From positions 248,001 through 312,000 of the forward strand of contig NZ_CABPSM010000006.1 in assembly GCF_902459555.1 (NCBI RefSeq): 64,000 bases of DNA. Reading direction: 5' to 3'. Origin of the DNA: Pandoraea horticolens. GTDB lineage: Bacteria > Pseudomonadota > Gammaproteobacteria > Burkholderiales > Burkholderiaceae. Position 1 is the stretch's first letter, and each line of letters begins with the position of its first letter. The position numbers were made by a program, and so were the translations under genes. This document shows positions 8,308-17,976 of the stretch, one piece after another. Below the pieces are notes generated by a model. That model searched no databases. It was not told the origin of the DNA and saw nothing but the letters and a program-made list of their open reading frames with translations.

Positions 8308-9588
8308 ATGCAGGCGACCTACGCAGTGCCTCAAGACAACATGGCTCGTCAGCGCCGTCACGCGATCGTGGCGACGGTGATCGGCAACGGTCTTGAATGG
8401 TTCGACTTCACCGTCTACAGCTTCTTCGCGGCCATCATCGCGAAACAGTTTTTCCCCACCGGCGACGATCTGTCGTCGTTCCTGCTCGCTGTCGCAACCT
8501 TTGGCGTGGGCTTCTTCATGCGCCCGGTCGGCGGCATCGTGCTCGGTATCTATTCCGATCGCGTGGGCCGCAAGGCAGCCCTGTCGCTCACCATTCTGCT
8601 CATGGCGGCCGGTACCGCGATGATCGGCCTGGCCCCGACCTACGATCAAATCGGTCTGGCCGCCCCCCTCATCATCGTGCTGGCGCGTTTGCTGCAAGGC
8701 TTCTCGGCCGGCGGCGAAATGGGCGGTGCAACGGCCTTCCTGACCGAATACGCCCCCGCCAATCAGCGCGCTTACTACTCGGCATGGATTCAATCGAGCA
8801 TCGGCTTCGCCGTGCTGCTTGGCGCTGCGGTGGGTACGTTCGTCACGACGGAACTCGATAAGGCCTCGCTCGAATCCTGGGGCTGGCGCGTGCCGTTCAT
8901 CGTCGGTATGCTGATCGGCCCGGTGGGTTTCTACATCCGTAACAAGATCGACGAAACGCCGACGTTCCAGCACGCCGAGAAGTCGGATACGCCGCTGCGC
9001 GATGTGTTCTCGCAGTATCCGCGCGAGACGCTCGCCAGCTTCTCAATGGTCGTGCTGTGGACGATCTGCACCTACGTGCTGCTGTTCTACATGCCGACGT
9101 ATGCCCAGCGCGTGCTCAAGCTGCCCGCCTCCTACGGCTTCACGGCAGGCATGGTCGGCGGTGCAATGATTCTCGTGTTCGCGCCGGTGGTGGGACGTCT
9201 GGCAGATCGCTACGGCCGCCGTCCGTTCCTGTCGGGTTCCGCACTGTCGATCCTGTTGCTCGCATGGCCGATGTTCACGTACCTGAACGTGGCGCCGGGT
9301 CTGCAATCGCTGCTCACGTTCCAGATCGTCTTCGGCCTGCTCATCGCCTGCTATACCGGCCCGATTCTCGCGGCGTTCGCCGAGCTGTTCCCGGCGAAGG
9401 TGCTCTCCACGGGTCTGTCGGTGGCCTATAACTTCGCGGTGACGATCTTCGGCGGCTTCGCTGCGCTCATCATCACGTGGCTGATTGCCCGCACGGGCAG
9501 CAACATGGCCCCGGCCATCTACGTGATCGTCGCGGCCACCATCAGCCTGATCGGCACGCGCTTCGTGAAGCCACTGCCCAAGGCCTGA
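8308..9588 (+). CDS. MFS transporter, metabolite:H+ symporter (MHS) family
   Basis: This 426-aa inner-membrane protein has about 12 hydrophobic segments. The N-terminus GNGLEWFDFTVYSFFAAIIAKQFFP is typical of MHS-family carboxylate or osmolyte symporters. The loop motif YSDRVGRKAAL between TM2 and TM3 and the second-half counterpart ADRYGRRPFL are the MFS signatures. It likely imports an organic acid or a related compound by proton symport. GGGAGA precedes the ATG. The amidohydrolase gene follows by 63 bp, so the pair may take up and hydrolyse one substrate, under the upstream LysR regulator. Confidence 0.88.
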   Translation: MQATYAVPQDNMARQRRHAIVATVIGNGLEWFDFTVYSFFAAIIAKQFFPTGDDLSSFLLAVATFGVGFFMRPVGGIVLGIYSDRVGRKAALSLTILLMAAGTAMIGLAPTYDQIGLAAPLIIVLARLLQGFSAGGEMGGATAFLTEYAPANQRAYYSAWIQSSIGFAVLLGAAVGTFVTTELDKASLESWGWRVPFIVGMLIGPVGFYIRNKIDETPTFQHAEKSDTPLRDVFSQYPRETLASFSMVVLWTICTYVLLFYMPTYAQRVLKLPASYGFTAGMVGGAMILVFAPVVGRLADRYGRRPFLSGSALSILLLAWPMFTYLNVAPGLQSLLTFQIVFGLLIACYTGPILAAFAELFPAKVLSTGLSVAYNFAVTIFGGFAALIITWLIARTGSNMAPAIYVIVAATISLIGTRFVKPLPKA

Positions 9589-9602
9589 GTTTTCTCTCAT
9601 CG

Positions 9603-9636
9603 AGGCGCGCCCTTACCGGCGCGCCTTGTGTCTTTT
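9603..9636 (+). terminator. Hairpin with short T-rich tail between the MFS and amidohydrolase genes
   Basis: Arms AGGCGCGCC (9603-9611) and GGCGCGCCT (9618-9626) enclose a 6-nt loop and are followed by TGTGTCTTTT. The tail is imperfect, so it may be a partial terminator that lowers expression of the downstream amidohydrolase rather than a full stop. Confidence 0.5.
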
Positions 9637-9651
9637 GCAAGGAACTCCCCC

Positions 9652-10881
9652 ATGTCCGTTACCCTGCTTCGCGGCGGCAATGTGCTCGATACGGCCGCCG
9701 GTTGTCTGCTCGAGCGTCACGACGTTGCTATCGAAGGCAATCGCATCACCACTGTCAGCGCCACACCGCTCGATATCGATGGCGCAACGGTGATCGACGT
9801 CACCGGCAAGACGGTCATGCCCGGCATGATCGACTGTCATGTGCACGTGCTCGCCTCGCATCCCAACCTCGGCACGAACGCCAGCCAGCCGAACGTGCTC
9901 ACCGTGCTCAGGTCGCTGCCGATCATGCAAGGCATGCTGAATCGCGGCTTTACGACCGTGCGCGACGCCGGCGGTGCCGACTGGGCACTGCAACAAGCCA
10001 TCGAGCAAGGCGTGATTCCCGGTCCGCGCATCTTCCCGTCGGGCAAAGCGCTCTCGCAGACGGGCGGTCACGGCGACTTCCGACCGCGCAGCGACACGCT
10101 CGAGCCGTGCTCGTGTGCGTTTCGCGCCGGGGCGATTGCCCGCGTGGTCGACGGCGTCGACCCGATCCGCCTCGCCGTGCGCGAAGAGATTCAGAAGGGC
10201 GCCACGCAGATCAAGCTGATGGCCTCGGGAGGGGTGGCCTCGCCGGTCGATCCCATCGCCAATACGCAGTACTCGGAAGATGAAATCCGCGCCGCCGTGG
10301 CCGAAGCCGAAGCAGCGCAAACCTATGTGATGGCGCACGCCTACACGCCGCGCGCGATTGCTCGGGCCGTCCGTTGCGGAGTGCGCACCATCGAGCACGG
10401 CAATCTGTGCGACGCCGAGACGGCGAAGCTCATGGCCGAGAAAGGCGCCTATGTCGTGCCCACGCTGGTCACGTACGACGCCCTGGCCAAGGACGGTGCA
10501 TCGCTGGGCCTGCCGCCGGAATCGGTCGCGAAGGTGGAAAGCGTGCAGCGCGCCGGTCGCGAATCGCTGTCGATCTATCGCGACGCGGGCGTGAAGATGG
10601 GCTTCGGCTCCGACCTGCTCGGCGATATGCACAAGTACCAGTCGGACGAACTGACGATTCGTGCCGACGTACTGGGCACGGCCGACACGCTGCGCTCGGC
10701 CACGGTCATCAGTGCGGAGATTCTGAATCGCGTGGGCGAACTGGGGGTGATCGCACCAGGCGCACTGGCCGATGTGCTGGTCGTCGATGGGAATCCACTC
10801 GAATCGATCGAGGTACTCACCGGTCAGGGGGAAGGTATTCGCTGGGTCTTCAAGGACGGCAAGGTCGCCAAGCAACCGTAA
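9652..10881 (+). CDS. Metal-dependent amidohydrolase (imidazolonepropionase/prolidase-like)
   Basis: This 409-aa protein belongs to the amidohydrolase superfamily with a TIM-barrel active site. A flanking small beta domain comes first (residues 1-60). The metal-binding HxH follows strand 1 in MIDCHVHVLASHP. A lysine in IKLMASGGVASP is at the usual bridging position, MAHAYTPRAI and RTIEHGNLCD supply further ligands, and GFGSDLLGDM carries the catalytic aspartate. The C-terminal ADVLVVDGNPLE is the family-typical end. The ATG at 9652 follows AAGGA. The substrate is unknown; the coupling with the MFS transporter suggests a small amide or dipeptide-like compound. Confidence 0.85.
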   Translation: MSVTLLRGGNVLDTAAGCLLERHDVAIEGNRITTVSATPLDIDGATVIDVTGKTVMPGMIDCHVHVLASHPNLGTNASQPNVLTVLRSLPIMQGMLNRGFTTVRDAGGADWALQQAIEQGVIPGPRIFPSGKALSQTGGHGDFRPRSDTLEPCSCAFRAGAIARVVDGVDPIRLAVREEIQKGATQIKLMASGGVASPVDPIANTQYSEDEIRAAVAEAEAAQTYVMAHAYTPRAIARAVRCGVRTIEHGNLCDAETAKLMAEKGAYVVPTLVTYDALAKDGASLGLPPESVAKVESVQRAGRESLSIYRDAGVKMGFGSDLLGDMHKYQSDELTIRADVLGTADTLRSATVISAEILNRVGELGVIAPGALADVLVVDGNPLESIEVLTGQGEGIRWVFKDGKVAKQP

Positions 10882-10992
10882 TCTGCGGCACCCACTGCCC
10901 CGCGTAATCGCGTAACGGGCATAGCACCGCTATATGGGGCGCCTCTGCTGGGTTGGACCGGGTAACTCGGTTTAGCACGGCTTAACACGAAT

Positions 10993-11031
10993 AACGCCGC
11001 GATGTCTCGCACATCGCGGCGTTTCTTTTTT
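10993..11031 (+). terminator. Strong Rho-independent terminator after the amidohydrolase
   Basis: A 13-bp perfect stem, AACGCCGCGATGT with ACATCGCGGCGTT, has the loop CTCGC and is followed by TCTTTTTT. It lies 111 bp after the amidohydrolase stop and closes that operon. Confidence 0.93.
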
Positions 11032-11161
11032 CCTCGCCGATACCACCGTCGCTCAAGACCACGCGACACCTCGTTTACAACAATCCGTCGAACGAATGAA
11101 AAGCGCACGCGGGCGGCGCTGCCTAGACTTCGGGAAATGTTGTCGACGGAGGGTCCCCCCA

Positions 11162-12325
11162 ATGAAGCTCGTTCCGCAAAACTACATATCGCTTGGCTTC
11201 GACACCGTCGCCCCGCCATGGCCGACTGCCGATTCCACGACCTCACCCGAATGGAAGCATGTTGGCGTTCGCCAGCATATGCCGATCCTTGGTGCGCTAT
11301 CGCCACCTGCCGACACCGCGCCCACCATCGAGACCCTGCGCGAGGGCATCCTCGAGAGCTTTGCCACCATCAAGCGCGACTGGAACGCCGCAGCACAAAC
11401 CGTCGCCCCCGACGCAGTCCGCGGGAAATTATCCAACGAGTACGACGTCATCGTCAGATTGTCCGAAGCCGTCTCCACCCATCAGGCGTCCGATCTGCTC
11501 AGCATCGATAAGCTGGTCGAGACGTTCGAGAGCGCGGTCGAAGAAATCTGCAATGCCCGCGATATTTCCCTGACGTCGCTCAAGATCAAGAGCGTCGACG
11601 CGCAACGCTCGATCTCCGACCCCGAACAATTGATGCCGAAAGCACGGGCCGCACTCGAAGCGCTGGGACACTTGAAAGCGGCGCTCGACACGATGGTGTG
11701 CGCGTCGTCCGCGCGACGGCTTCTGGAAGACAAGCGTCAGGGCCTGAACGGCGCCAACATGACGCCAGAGGCGCTCAAACAGGCCAAGGCAGAGTTGCAC
11801 AAAGCGTTCGAAGTCACGGGCGACCTGCTCAGCAAGACCGAGCCGCTGATTCATCACTATCTGACGCAAGCGCAGGTCGCCATTCCGGGAGAGAAACGGC
11901 GATGGAAGACGAAAATCGCGATCCTTGTGACGTTTCTCGTCGTCACCGTATCGTTGGGTGTCGCGTCGATAGCGGTTCCCGCGCTGCTGCCTGCGCTTGC
12001 GGGCCTCGCACTCGGGTTGAAGATCGCCACGACAGGGGTCGGCATCCTGACCGCACTCAACGGGATCTGCAACGTCTTCGCGTACGCACGCAATCGCGGC
12101 TGGGGTCAGCTATCTAACGAAATCACCGCAGTCAAGAATCTGAACGACGCCATCAACCGGGGAATAGAAGCCAGACACGGGATTCATCAGTCCGGCGCGA
12201 CCACGCAGATACAAGAGCGCCTCGACAAGATCAATCACGAAATCACGCACGCCACACGCAATCAACGCACACTGAACCAAAAGTTCGAGAATTTCGACCG
12301 CGACGACATCAAGACCCATCTTTGA
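11162..12325 (+). CDS. Unrecognised 387-aa protein with a two-helix membrane hairpin and coiled coils
   Basis: I do not recognise this protein. The start at 11162 is supported by GGAGGG upstream and gives 387 aa. There is no signal peptide. Residues 1-55 are rich in Pro, Thr and Ser. Residues 55-245 look helical and charged. A membrane hairpin follows, at about 251-272 and 275-305 (ILVTFLVVTVSLGVASIAV, then LAGLALGLKIATTGVGIL). Residues 315-387 are polar and coiled-coil-like (IQERLDKINHEITHA). This layout (disordered polar N-terminus, long helices, central hairpin, C-terminal coil) resembles type III secretion translocators and membrane-inserting effectors, but no family motif proves it. A 103-aa gene follows with its own ribosome site; the pair lies between two strong terminators. 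Confidence 0.75.
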   Translation: MKLVPQNYISLGFDTVAPPWPTADSTTSPEWKHVGVRQHMPILGALSPPADTAPTIETLREGILESFATIKRDWNAAAQTVAPDAVRGKLSNEYDVIVRLSEAVSTHQASDLLSIDKLVETFESAVEEICNARDISLTSLKIKSVDAQRSISDPEQLMPKARAALEALGHLKAALDTMVCASSARRLLEDKRQGLNGANMTPEALKQAKAELHKAFEVTGDLLSKTEPLIHHYLTQAQVAIPGEKRRWKTKIAILVTFLVVTVSLGVASIAVPALLPALAGLALGLKIATTGVGILTALNGICNVFAYARNRGWGQLSNEITAVKNLNDAINRGIEARHGIHQSGATTQIQERLDKINHEITHATRNQRTLNQKFENFDRDDIKTHL

Positions 12326-12380
12326 CGGCGGGCCACGGGGGTCGGAGACGGTCTAGTCACCAAGAGGAGAAAAATCAATC

Positions 12381-12692
12381 ATGCGTCCTACCAGCAACGC
12401 GTATTTCGCGCCGGCGGTCGATCCGGGGCAAAGCTATCGAGCCGCCGCCGCAGAAGGCCGGATCATCGACACCCTGACCGACATTGAGACCGGACTGTCG
12501 GAGCTTCTGAGTATGCAGAACGCAGCACTCTCGCGCATCGACCACCTCATCGCCCAATCGAATACGCGCCCCGTGACGCGAGCGGCCTCCGCCGACAATA
12601 CGCAATCCGCGCAACGCGTCGAATCGCTAAGGAGCGACATCACGCGCTGCCGGTCGTGCGGCAACCTCGATACGATCTCCACACCGCTCTGA
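12381..12692 (+). CDS. Small unrecognised protein, partner of the upstream membrane-hairpin protein
   Basis: This 103-aa protein follows its neighbour by 55 bp, with AAGAGGAG before the ATG. It has no signal peptide. The middle (IIDTLTDIETGLSELLSMQN, then ALSRIDHLIAQ) forms an amphipathic helix suited to a coiled coil. The tail contains CRSCG, the only cysteines. Small size and tight linkage suggest a chaperone or binding partner for the 387-aa protein, but this is inference. Confidence 0.65.
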   Translation: MRPTSNAYFAPAVDPGQSYRAAAAEGRIIDTLTDIETGLSELLSMQNAALSRIDHLIAQSNTRPVTRAASADNTQSAQRVESLRSDITRCRSCGNLDTISTPL

Positions 12693-12751
12693 GACACTCA
12701 CCGGGCACTGGTTTGCAGCGTCCCGGCACAAACAAGCGCGTGCGGCCACAC

Positions 12752-12786
12752 AAAAAAAGCAGCCCGGATGGGCTGCTTTCTTCTTT
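12752..12786. terminator. Bidirectional terminator between the two-gene module and trpS
   Basis: A 10-bp stem, AAAGCAGCCC with GGGCTGCTTT, encloses a GGAT loop. It is preceded by a run of A and followed by CTTCTTT, so it can end the rightward module and the leftward trpS transcript. Confidence 0.85.
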
Positions 12787-12818
12787 GCCGATAGCGCCGT
12801 TGGGCGAGTCGGCATGCC

Positions 12819-13847
12819 TTACTTCTTCCACCCCGGCGTGACGAACACCGAGCGCACGTCGTCGAGCGTTTGCGAGACCGTTTCGCGCGCGCGTTCGGTG
12901 CCCGCACGCAACATGTCCCACACAAAGTCCGGATTCCTGGCGTATTCCTCACGACGCTCGCGCATCGGGCGGAGCATCTCCTGCAGTCGCTCTTCCAGAC
13001 GCGCCTTCACTTTCGAGTCGGCCAGACCACCGCGCACATAGTGTTCCTTGAGCGCCTGCAACCCTTCCTTGTCCTCGTCGAAGGCGTCGAGATAGGCGAA
13101 TGCGACGTTACCTTCGAGGTGCCCCGGATCTTCCACCTTCAGATGCAGCGGGTCGGTGTAGCACTTCTTCACCGCAGCGCGGATCTCGTCCGGCATCGAC
13201 GAAATATTGATCACGTTGCCCAGCGACTTGCTCATCTTGGCCTTGCCGTCGATGCCCGGCAGCCGTCCGATCGGCGGCACCAGCGCCTTCGTTTCGACGA
13301 GGATCTCGCGATCGGCCAGACGGTTCAGACGGCGCACGATTTCGTTCGTCTGCTCGATCATCGGCAACTGATCTTCGCCGACTGGCACGAGCGTGGCGCG
13401 AAACGCCGTGATATCCGCCGCCTGGCTCACCGGATACGTGAGGAAGCCAGCCGGAATGTCACGCTCGAAGTTGCGCAGACCGATTTCCTGCTTGACGGTC
13501 GGGTTGCGCTCCAGACGCGCCACGGTCACCAGATTCAGGTAATAGAACGTGAGTTCGGTCAGCTCGGGCAGCCACGTCTGCACGCAGATGGTCGTCACCG
13601 TCGGATCGATGCCGACAGCCAGATAGTCGAGCGCCACTTCCGAGACGTTGCGGTGAACCTTGCCGCGATCGTCCGTATTGTCGGTCAACGCCTGCGCGTC
13701 GGCGACCAGAATGAACTGCTTGTACTCGTGCTGATACGCCACGCGGTTTTTCAGACTGCCGACATAGTGACCCAAATGCAGCGGGCCGGTCGGGCGGTCA
13801 CCCGTGAGGATCACCTTGCGATCCGCAGGTGCCTTCGAAACACTCAT
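12819..13847 (-). CDS. trpS: Tryptophan--tRNA ligase
   Basis: This 342-aa class I aminoacyl-tRNA synthetase charges tRNA-Trp. It has the HIGH-like motif [10 protein letters not shown] near the N-terminus and the KMSKS motif in [10 protein letters not shown], with the usual Rossmann fold between them. The ATG at 13847 ([21 protein letters not shown]) follows GAGAGG; seven residues of open frame lie upstream but are not needed. It is convergent with the 387/103-aa module and separated from it by a terminator. Confidence 0.96.
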   Translation of the reverse strand: MSVSKAPADRKVILTGDRPTGPLHLGHYVGSLKNRVAYQHEYKQFILVADAQALTDNTDDRGKVHRNVSEVALDYLAVGIDPTVTTICVQTWLPELTELTFYYLNLVTVARLERNPTVKQEIGLRNFERDIPAGFLTYPVSQAADITAFRATLVPVGEDQLPMIEQTNEIVRRLNRLADREILVETKALVPPIGRLPGIDGKAKMSKSLGNVINISSMPDEIRAAVKKCYTDPLHLKVEDPGHLEGNVAFAYLDAFDEDKEGLQALKEHYVRGGLADSKVKARLEERLQEMLRPMRERREEYARNPDFVWDMLRAGTERARETVSQTLDDVRSVFVTPGWKK

Positions 13848-14055
13848 TTTCCTCTCCGTAATCAAGCGCTTATGGCAATTCCCGACGCCTCGCGGGCAGT
13901 TGACGGCTTCCCGTCGTCACGCCCTCCGCAGCATCCGGTTCACCCAGTTGCGTCAACCGTAACCCCCGAATGGTAGCGCGTCGGCCGGATGACGGTACAG
14001 AAACGCGCTCGGTGCGGGTCGGCACATCCAGCTACGACGCGTGCGCGCGCCCATG

Positions 14056-14080
14056 AAAAACGGGGGCCGCAGCCCCCGTT
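14056..14080 (-). terminator. Terminator of the indolepyruvate oxidoreductase gene
   Basis: A 9-bp stem, AACGGGGGC with GCCCCCGTT, has a 4-nt loop, with AAAAA on the plus-strand left side, which is a T run for the leftward transcript. It lies 54 bp past the stop of the large gene at 14134. Confidence 0.85.
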
Positions 14081-14133
14081 CCGTACGTCAACGCCAATCC
14101 GAAACCGGCATCTCATCCGATCCCCCGGGCGAC

Positions 14134-17100
14134 TCAGCGCGACGTCACCACCGGAATGCCCGCCAGCGACTTGCCGCGCTTGCGCGCGTGCGCCAGCGCC
14201 TGCTCGACGGCGTCACCGGTGGCCGGCGTCACGTCCAGCCGGCCGGCGATCGTGGCTTCGACACGCTTGGCCATCGCCAGATTCGCGAGCTTCACATGAC
14301 CGTAGCCGCGAATCTTCGCCGGGGCTTCGGCCAGCGCCACCACATCGGCCAGCGTATCGACGGACAGACCGGCCAGCGCACGTTCGATCGTCGTGCGGTA
14401 GTCCGCGATCAACTGACGCTCCATGCGGCGCTCCAGCGTGTAACCGAAGACGTCGAGCGCCCCGCCGCGCAACCCGCGCAGCTTCGCCATCCCCCGCAGC
14501 ACCGGCCACAGCCACGGCCCGATGGTCACCTTCTTCGGCGCCGCGCCGTCCTTGCCGCGTGCGACGAGCGGCGGAGCCATATGGAACTCAAGGCGGAAGT
14601 CGCGGCCCGGCTTGCCTTCGAAGGTCTCGCCCAACGAATCGGCAAACGCCGTGTGCGCGTACAGGCGAGCCACTTCGTACTCGTCCTTGTAAGCCATCAG
14701 ACGCGACAGTTGCTGCGCGACGGCACGCGAGAGGCGTCCCGGTGCACCGGACACCCGTGTTTCCGCATCGGCCACCCGCTTCACGAAGCTCGCGAACTGC
14801 GCCGCATACGCCGCGCTCTGGTACTGCGTGAGCAGATCCACACGGTGTGCAACGAGCGCATCGAACGCCATGTCGTCGGCGACCGGCGCATGCACCGGGG
14901 CGTGCGCCGCCTTGGCCGTGGTCTGCGTCAATGCCGTCGGATCGCCTGCGGCCAGCCGGCCGATCGCCAGCGCCAATTGGTTCATCGGCACCGCCACATT
15001 GTTCAGTTCGATGGCGCGTTGCAGCGCGTGCAGCGATACCGGCACCAGACCCAGTTGCCATGCGAAGCCGAGCATGATGATGTTCGCGCCCATCGTGTCG
15101 CCAAGGAAACGCTGGGCGAGCGCTTGCGCGTCGCAGGTGTCGAGCTTGGCGTTGCCTGCGGCGTGATGCATCTTCGCGAGCAGCGCGTCGGCGTGAAGAT
15201 TCGCGTCGGGGTTCTGCACGAATGTCGCGTTCGGAATCGCGTGCGTGTTGACGACCACGCGCGTGCGGTCGCGACGCACGGTTTGCAGCGCGTCGGCGCT
15301 CGCGCCCACCACCATGTCGCAGGCGAGCAGCACGTCGGCCTGCTGCGTGTCGATACGCACCTGATTGAGCGCTTGCGGCGTGTTGGCGAAACGCACGAAC
15401 GACAGCACGGCGCCGCCCTTCTGCGCGAAGCCCATGAAGTCGAGCACCGAAGCGCTCTTGCCCTCGAGGTGCGCCGCCATCGTGATGAGCGCGCCGATCG
15501 TCACCACACCGGTGCCGCCCACGCCCGTGACCATGATGTCGAACGGCACGTCGCCCGCGAGCGCGGTCGGTTGCGGCAGGGCATTCAGACGCCCTTCAAA
15601 CGCCGCCTGATCGAACGCCGCTGCGAGCGCCTTCTTCAACTGCGCGCCCCTGACCGACACGAAGCTCGGACAGAAGCCGTTCACGCAGGAGAAGTCCTTG
15701 TTGCACGACGATTGATCGATGCGGCGCTTGCGTCCCAGCGCCGTTTCCACCGGTTCGACCGACAGGCAATTCGAAGCCACGCCGCAATCGCCGCAGCCTT
15801 CGCAAACCGCCTCGTTGATGAACAGACGACGATCCGGATTCGGGAATTCGTTTTTCTTGCGGCGGCGACGCTTCTCGGCCGCGCACGTCTGATCGTAGAT
15901 GAGCACGGTCGTGCCCGGAATCTCGCGCAGCTCGCGCTGTACAGCGTCGAGTTCGCTGCGATGGTGGAACGTCGTGCCCTTCGGAAACTGTCCTTCGTGA
16001 CCGATGTATTTTTCCGGTTCGTCGCTCACCACGACGAGTTTTGCGATGCCCTCGGCTTCGACCTGACGCGCAATCTGCGGCACCGAAATCGAGCCGTCGA
16101 CCGGCTGGCCGCCCGTCATCGCCACGGCGTCGTTGTAAAGAATCTTGTAGGTGATGTTTGCCTTCGAGGCCACGGCCTGACGAATCGCGAGCAGGCCCGA
16201 GTGGAAGTACGTGCCGTCGCCCAGATTCTGGAAAACATGCGCACGTTTGGTGAAGTGCGAATGCGCGGCCCAGTCCACACCTTCCCCCCCCATCTGGATC
16301 AGCCCCGTGGTATCGCGGTCCATCCACGACGCCATGAAGTGACAACCGATACCTGCCTGCGCGATGGAGCCCTCAGGCACCTTCGTCGACGTATTGTGCG
16401 GACACCCCGAGCAGAAATACGGCACGCGACGCACACCGTCGGCCGCATTCGACAGAATCTCGTGCGCGACGAGATCGACCACACGCTCACGGCGATCCAG
16501 TGCCGGGCGATGCTTCGCCAGCCATTCGGCGAACACCGGCAGCACGCGCGACGGACGCAACTCGCCCAGTGCGGAGAGCAACGCGCGGCCTTCGGCGTCG
16601 GTCTTGCCGAGCACGATCGGGCGCGTGCCCATTGTGCGATTGTAGAGATATTGCTTGATCTGCTGCTCGACGACCGGGCCCTTCTCCTCGATCACGAGGA
16701 TTTCCTTCAGACCGGCGACGAAGATGTCCAGACGCGACAGGTCGAGCGGGAAAGACAGCCCCACCTTGTAGATGCGCACGCCGGCGGCGGCGAGATCGTC
16801 GACGGTGATGTCCAGGCGGCGCAGCGTCTCCATCAGATCGAGATGTGCCTTGCCGCACGTCACGATTCCGATGTCGGCCTCGGGGGCGGGGGCGATCCAC
16901 TTGTCGATGCTGTTCACACGGGAGAACGCACGCACTGCGTCGAGCTTGTCCGCCAGACGCGCTTCGAGCGCGAGGCTCGGCAAATCGGGCCAGCGATTGT
17001 GCAGGCCACCTGCCGGCGCGACGTAATCGAGCGGCTCGGCCCAGTCGGTGCGGATCTTGTCGAGGTCGACGGTGCCACGCGACTCGACCGTCTCGGAGAT

Positions 17101-17751
17101 CGCCTTGAGGCCCGCCCACGCGCCCGAGAAACGCGACAGCGCGTAGCCGTACAGGCCGAATTCGACGAGTTCGCCAATGTCGGCCGGGTTGAGCACGGGC
17201 ATGCTCCACGACATCATCGTGAAGTCGCTCTGATGCGGCATCGACGACGACACGCAGCCGTGATCGTCACCCGCGACCACGAGCACGCCGCCGTGGCGCG
17301 ATGCCCCGTAGGCGTTGCCATGCTTGAGCGCGTCGCCGGCACGGTCCACACCCGGGCCCTTGCCGTACCACATGCCGAACACGCCTTCGACAGTGCGCTC
17401 GGGGTCGGCTTCCACGCGTTGCGTGCCCATGACGGCAGTGCCGCCTAGCTCTTCGTTGATCGCCGGCAGGAACTTGACGTTGGCCGCGTCGAGCAGCTTC
17501 TTCGCCTTCCACAACTGCTGATCCACCCCACCGAGCGGCGAGCCGCGATACCCGCTGACGAAGCCTGCGGTGTTCAGGCCACGGGCGGCGTCGAGTTGGT
17601 GTTGCATCAGCAAAATGCGCACGAGCGCCTGCGTACCGGTCAGGAAAATCTGACCGCAGCGGGCCGTGAGCGCGTCGGAGAGCTGGTAATCGGGATGGGC
17701 CAGGGGGTTGGCCGTCGGCGTCGCAAGCGCGGCGCGCATGGGGGCATTCAT
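14134..17751 (-). CDS. Indolepyruvate ferredoxin oxidoreductase, fused alpha-beta form
   Basis: This 1205-aa enzyme oxidatively decarboxylates arylpyruvates (indolepyruvate, phenylpyruvate) to acyl-CoA with ferredoxin. Domains in order are an N-terminal pyrimidine/TPP-type region (YQLSDALTARCGQIFLTGTQALVRI), the TPP-binding domain with FCSGCPHNTSTKVPEGS and HFMASWMDRDTTGLIQMGGEG, a ferredoxin-like segment with the cysteine cluster AVCEGCGDCGVASNC plus SSCNKDFSCVNGFC, the gamma domain GVGGTGVVTIGALI, and a C-terminal helical region. Archaeal enzymes are split into IorA and IorB; the fusion is usual in Proteobacteria. The ATG at 17751 follows AGGAG. An Lrp/AsnC regulator is divergent 225 bp away and probably senses an aromatic amino acid. 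Confidence 0.94.
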   Translation of the reverse strand: MNAPMRAALATPTANPLAHPDYQLSDALTARCGQIFLTGTQALVRILLMQHQLDAARGLNTAGFVSGYRGSPLGGVDQQLWKAKKLLDAANVKFLPAINEELGGTAVMGTQRVEADPERTVEGVFGMWYGKGPGVDRAGDALKHGNAYGASRHGGVLVVAGDDHGCVSSSMPHQSDFTMMSWSMPVLNPADIGELVEFGLYGYALSRFSGAWAGLKAISETVESRGTVDLDKIRTDWAEPLDYVAPAGGLHNRWPDLPSLALEARLADKLDAVRAFSRVNSIDKWIAPAPEADIGIVTCGKAHLDLMETLRRLDITVDDLAAAGVRIYKVGLSFPLDLSRLDIFVAGLKEILVIEEKGPVVEQQIKQYLYNRTMGTRPIVLGKTDAEGRALLSALGELRPSRVLPVFAEWLAKHRPALDRRERVVDLVAHEILSNAADGVRRVPYFCSGCPHNTSTKVPEGSIAQAGIGCHFMASWMDRDTTGLIQMGGEGVDWAAHSHFTKRAHVFQNLGDGTYFHSGLLAIRQAVASKANITYKILYNDAVAMTGGQPVDGSISVPQIARQVEAEGIAKLVVVSDEPEKYIGHEGQFPKGTTFHHRSELDAVQRELREIPGTTVLIYDQTCAAEKRRRRKKNEFPNPDRRLFINEAVCEGCGDCGVASNCLSVEPVETALGRKRRIDQSSCNKDFSCVNGFCPSFVSVRGAQLKKALAAAFDQAAFEGRLNALPQPTALAGDVPFDIMVTGVGGTGVVTIGALITMAAHLEGKSASVLDFMGFAQKGGAVLSFVRFANTPQALNQVRIDTQQADVLLACDMVVGASADALQTVRRDRTRVVVNTHAIPNATFVQNPDANLHADALLAKMHHAAGNAKLDTCDAQALAQRFLGDTMGANIIMLGFAWQLGLVPVSLHALQRAIELNNVAVPMNQLALAIGRLAAGDPTALTQTTAKAAHAPVHAPVADDMAFDALVAHRVDLLTQYQSAAYAAQFASFVKRVADAETRVSGAPGRLSRAVAQQLSRLMAYKDEYEVARLYAHTAFADSLGETFEGKPGRDFRLEFHMAPPLVARGKDGAAPKKVTIGPWLWPVLRGMAKLRGLRGGALDVFGYTLERRMERQLIADYRTTIERALAGLSVDTLADVVALAEAPAKIRGYGHVKLANLAMAKRVEATIAGRLDVTPATGDAVEQALAHARKRGKSLAGIPVVTSR

Positions 17752-17976
17752 TGGGTATCTCCTGATCCCCGCAGCCAGCACCGGGCGGATGTGACCGGGC
17801 GTTGGCCGTGCTTCGGGGGAGCTTCTGTTCTGTTCGTCTCAACGCACTGGCCGCATAGCGCGGCCACGCGTTGGTATGCAAGCAGTGTATGGGGAGGCAG
17901 GAGAAAGATTTTTACTATTTCACTCATTTTGTCGCACAATTAGAAACGTTCATTTCGCAAAAGGTGATTTAAAGAA

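Noticed and set aside
14041-17448. A long rightward open frame of 1135 codons
   Set aside because: It is antisense to the indolepyruvate oxidoreductase, is Arg/His-rich with no family features, and arises from high GC content.
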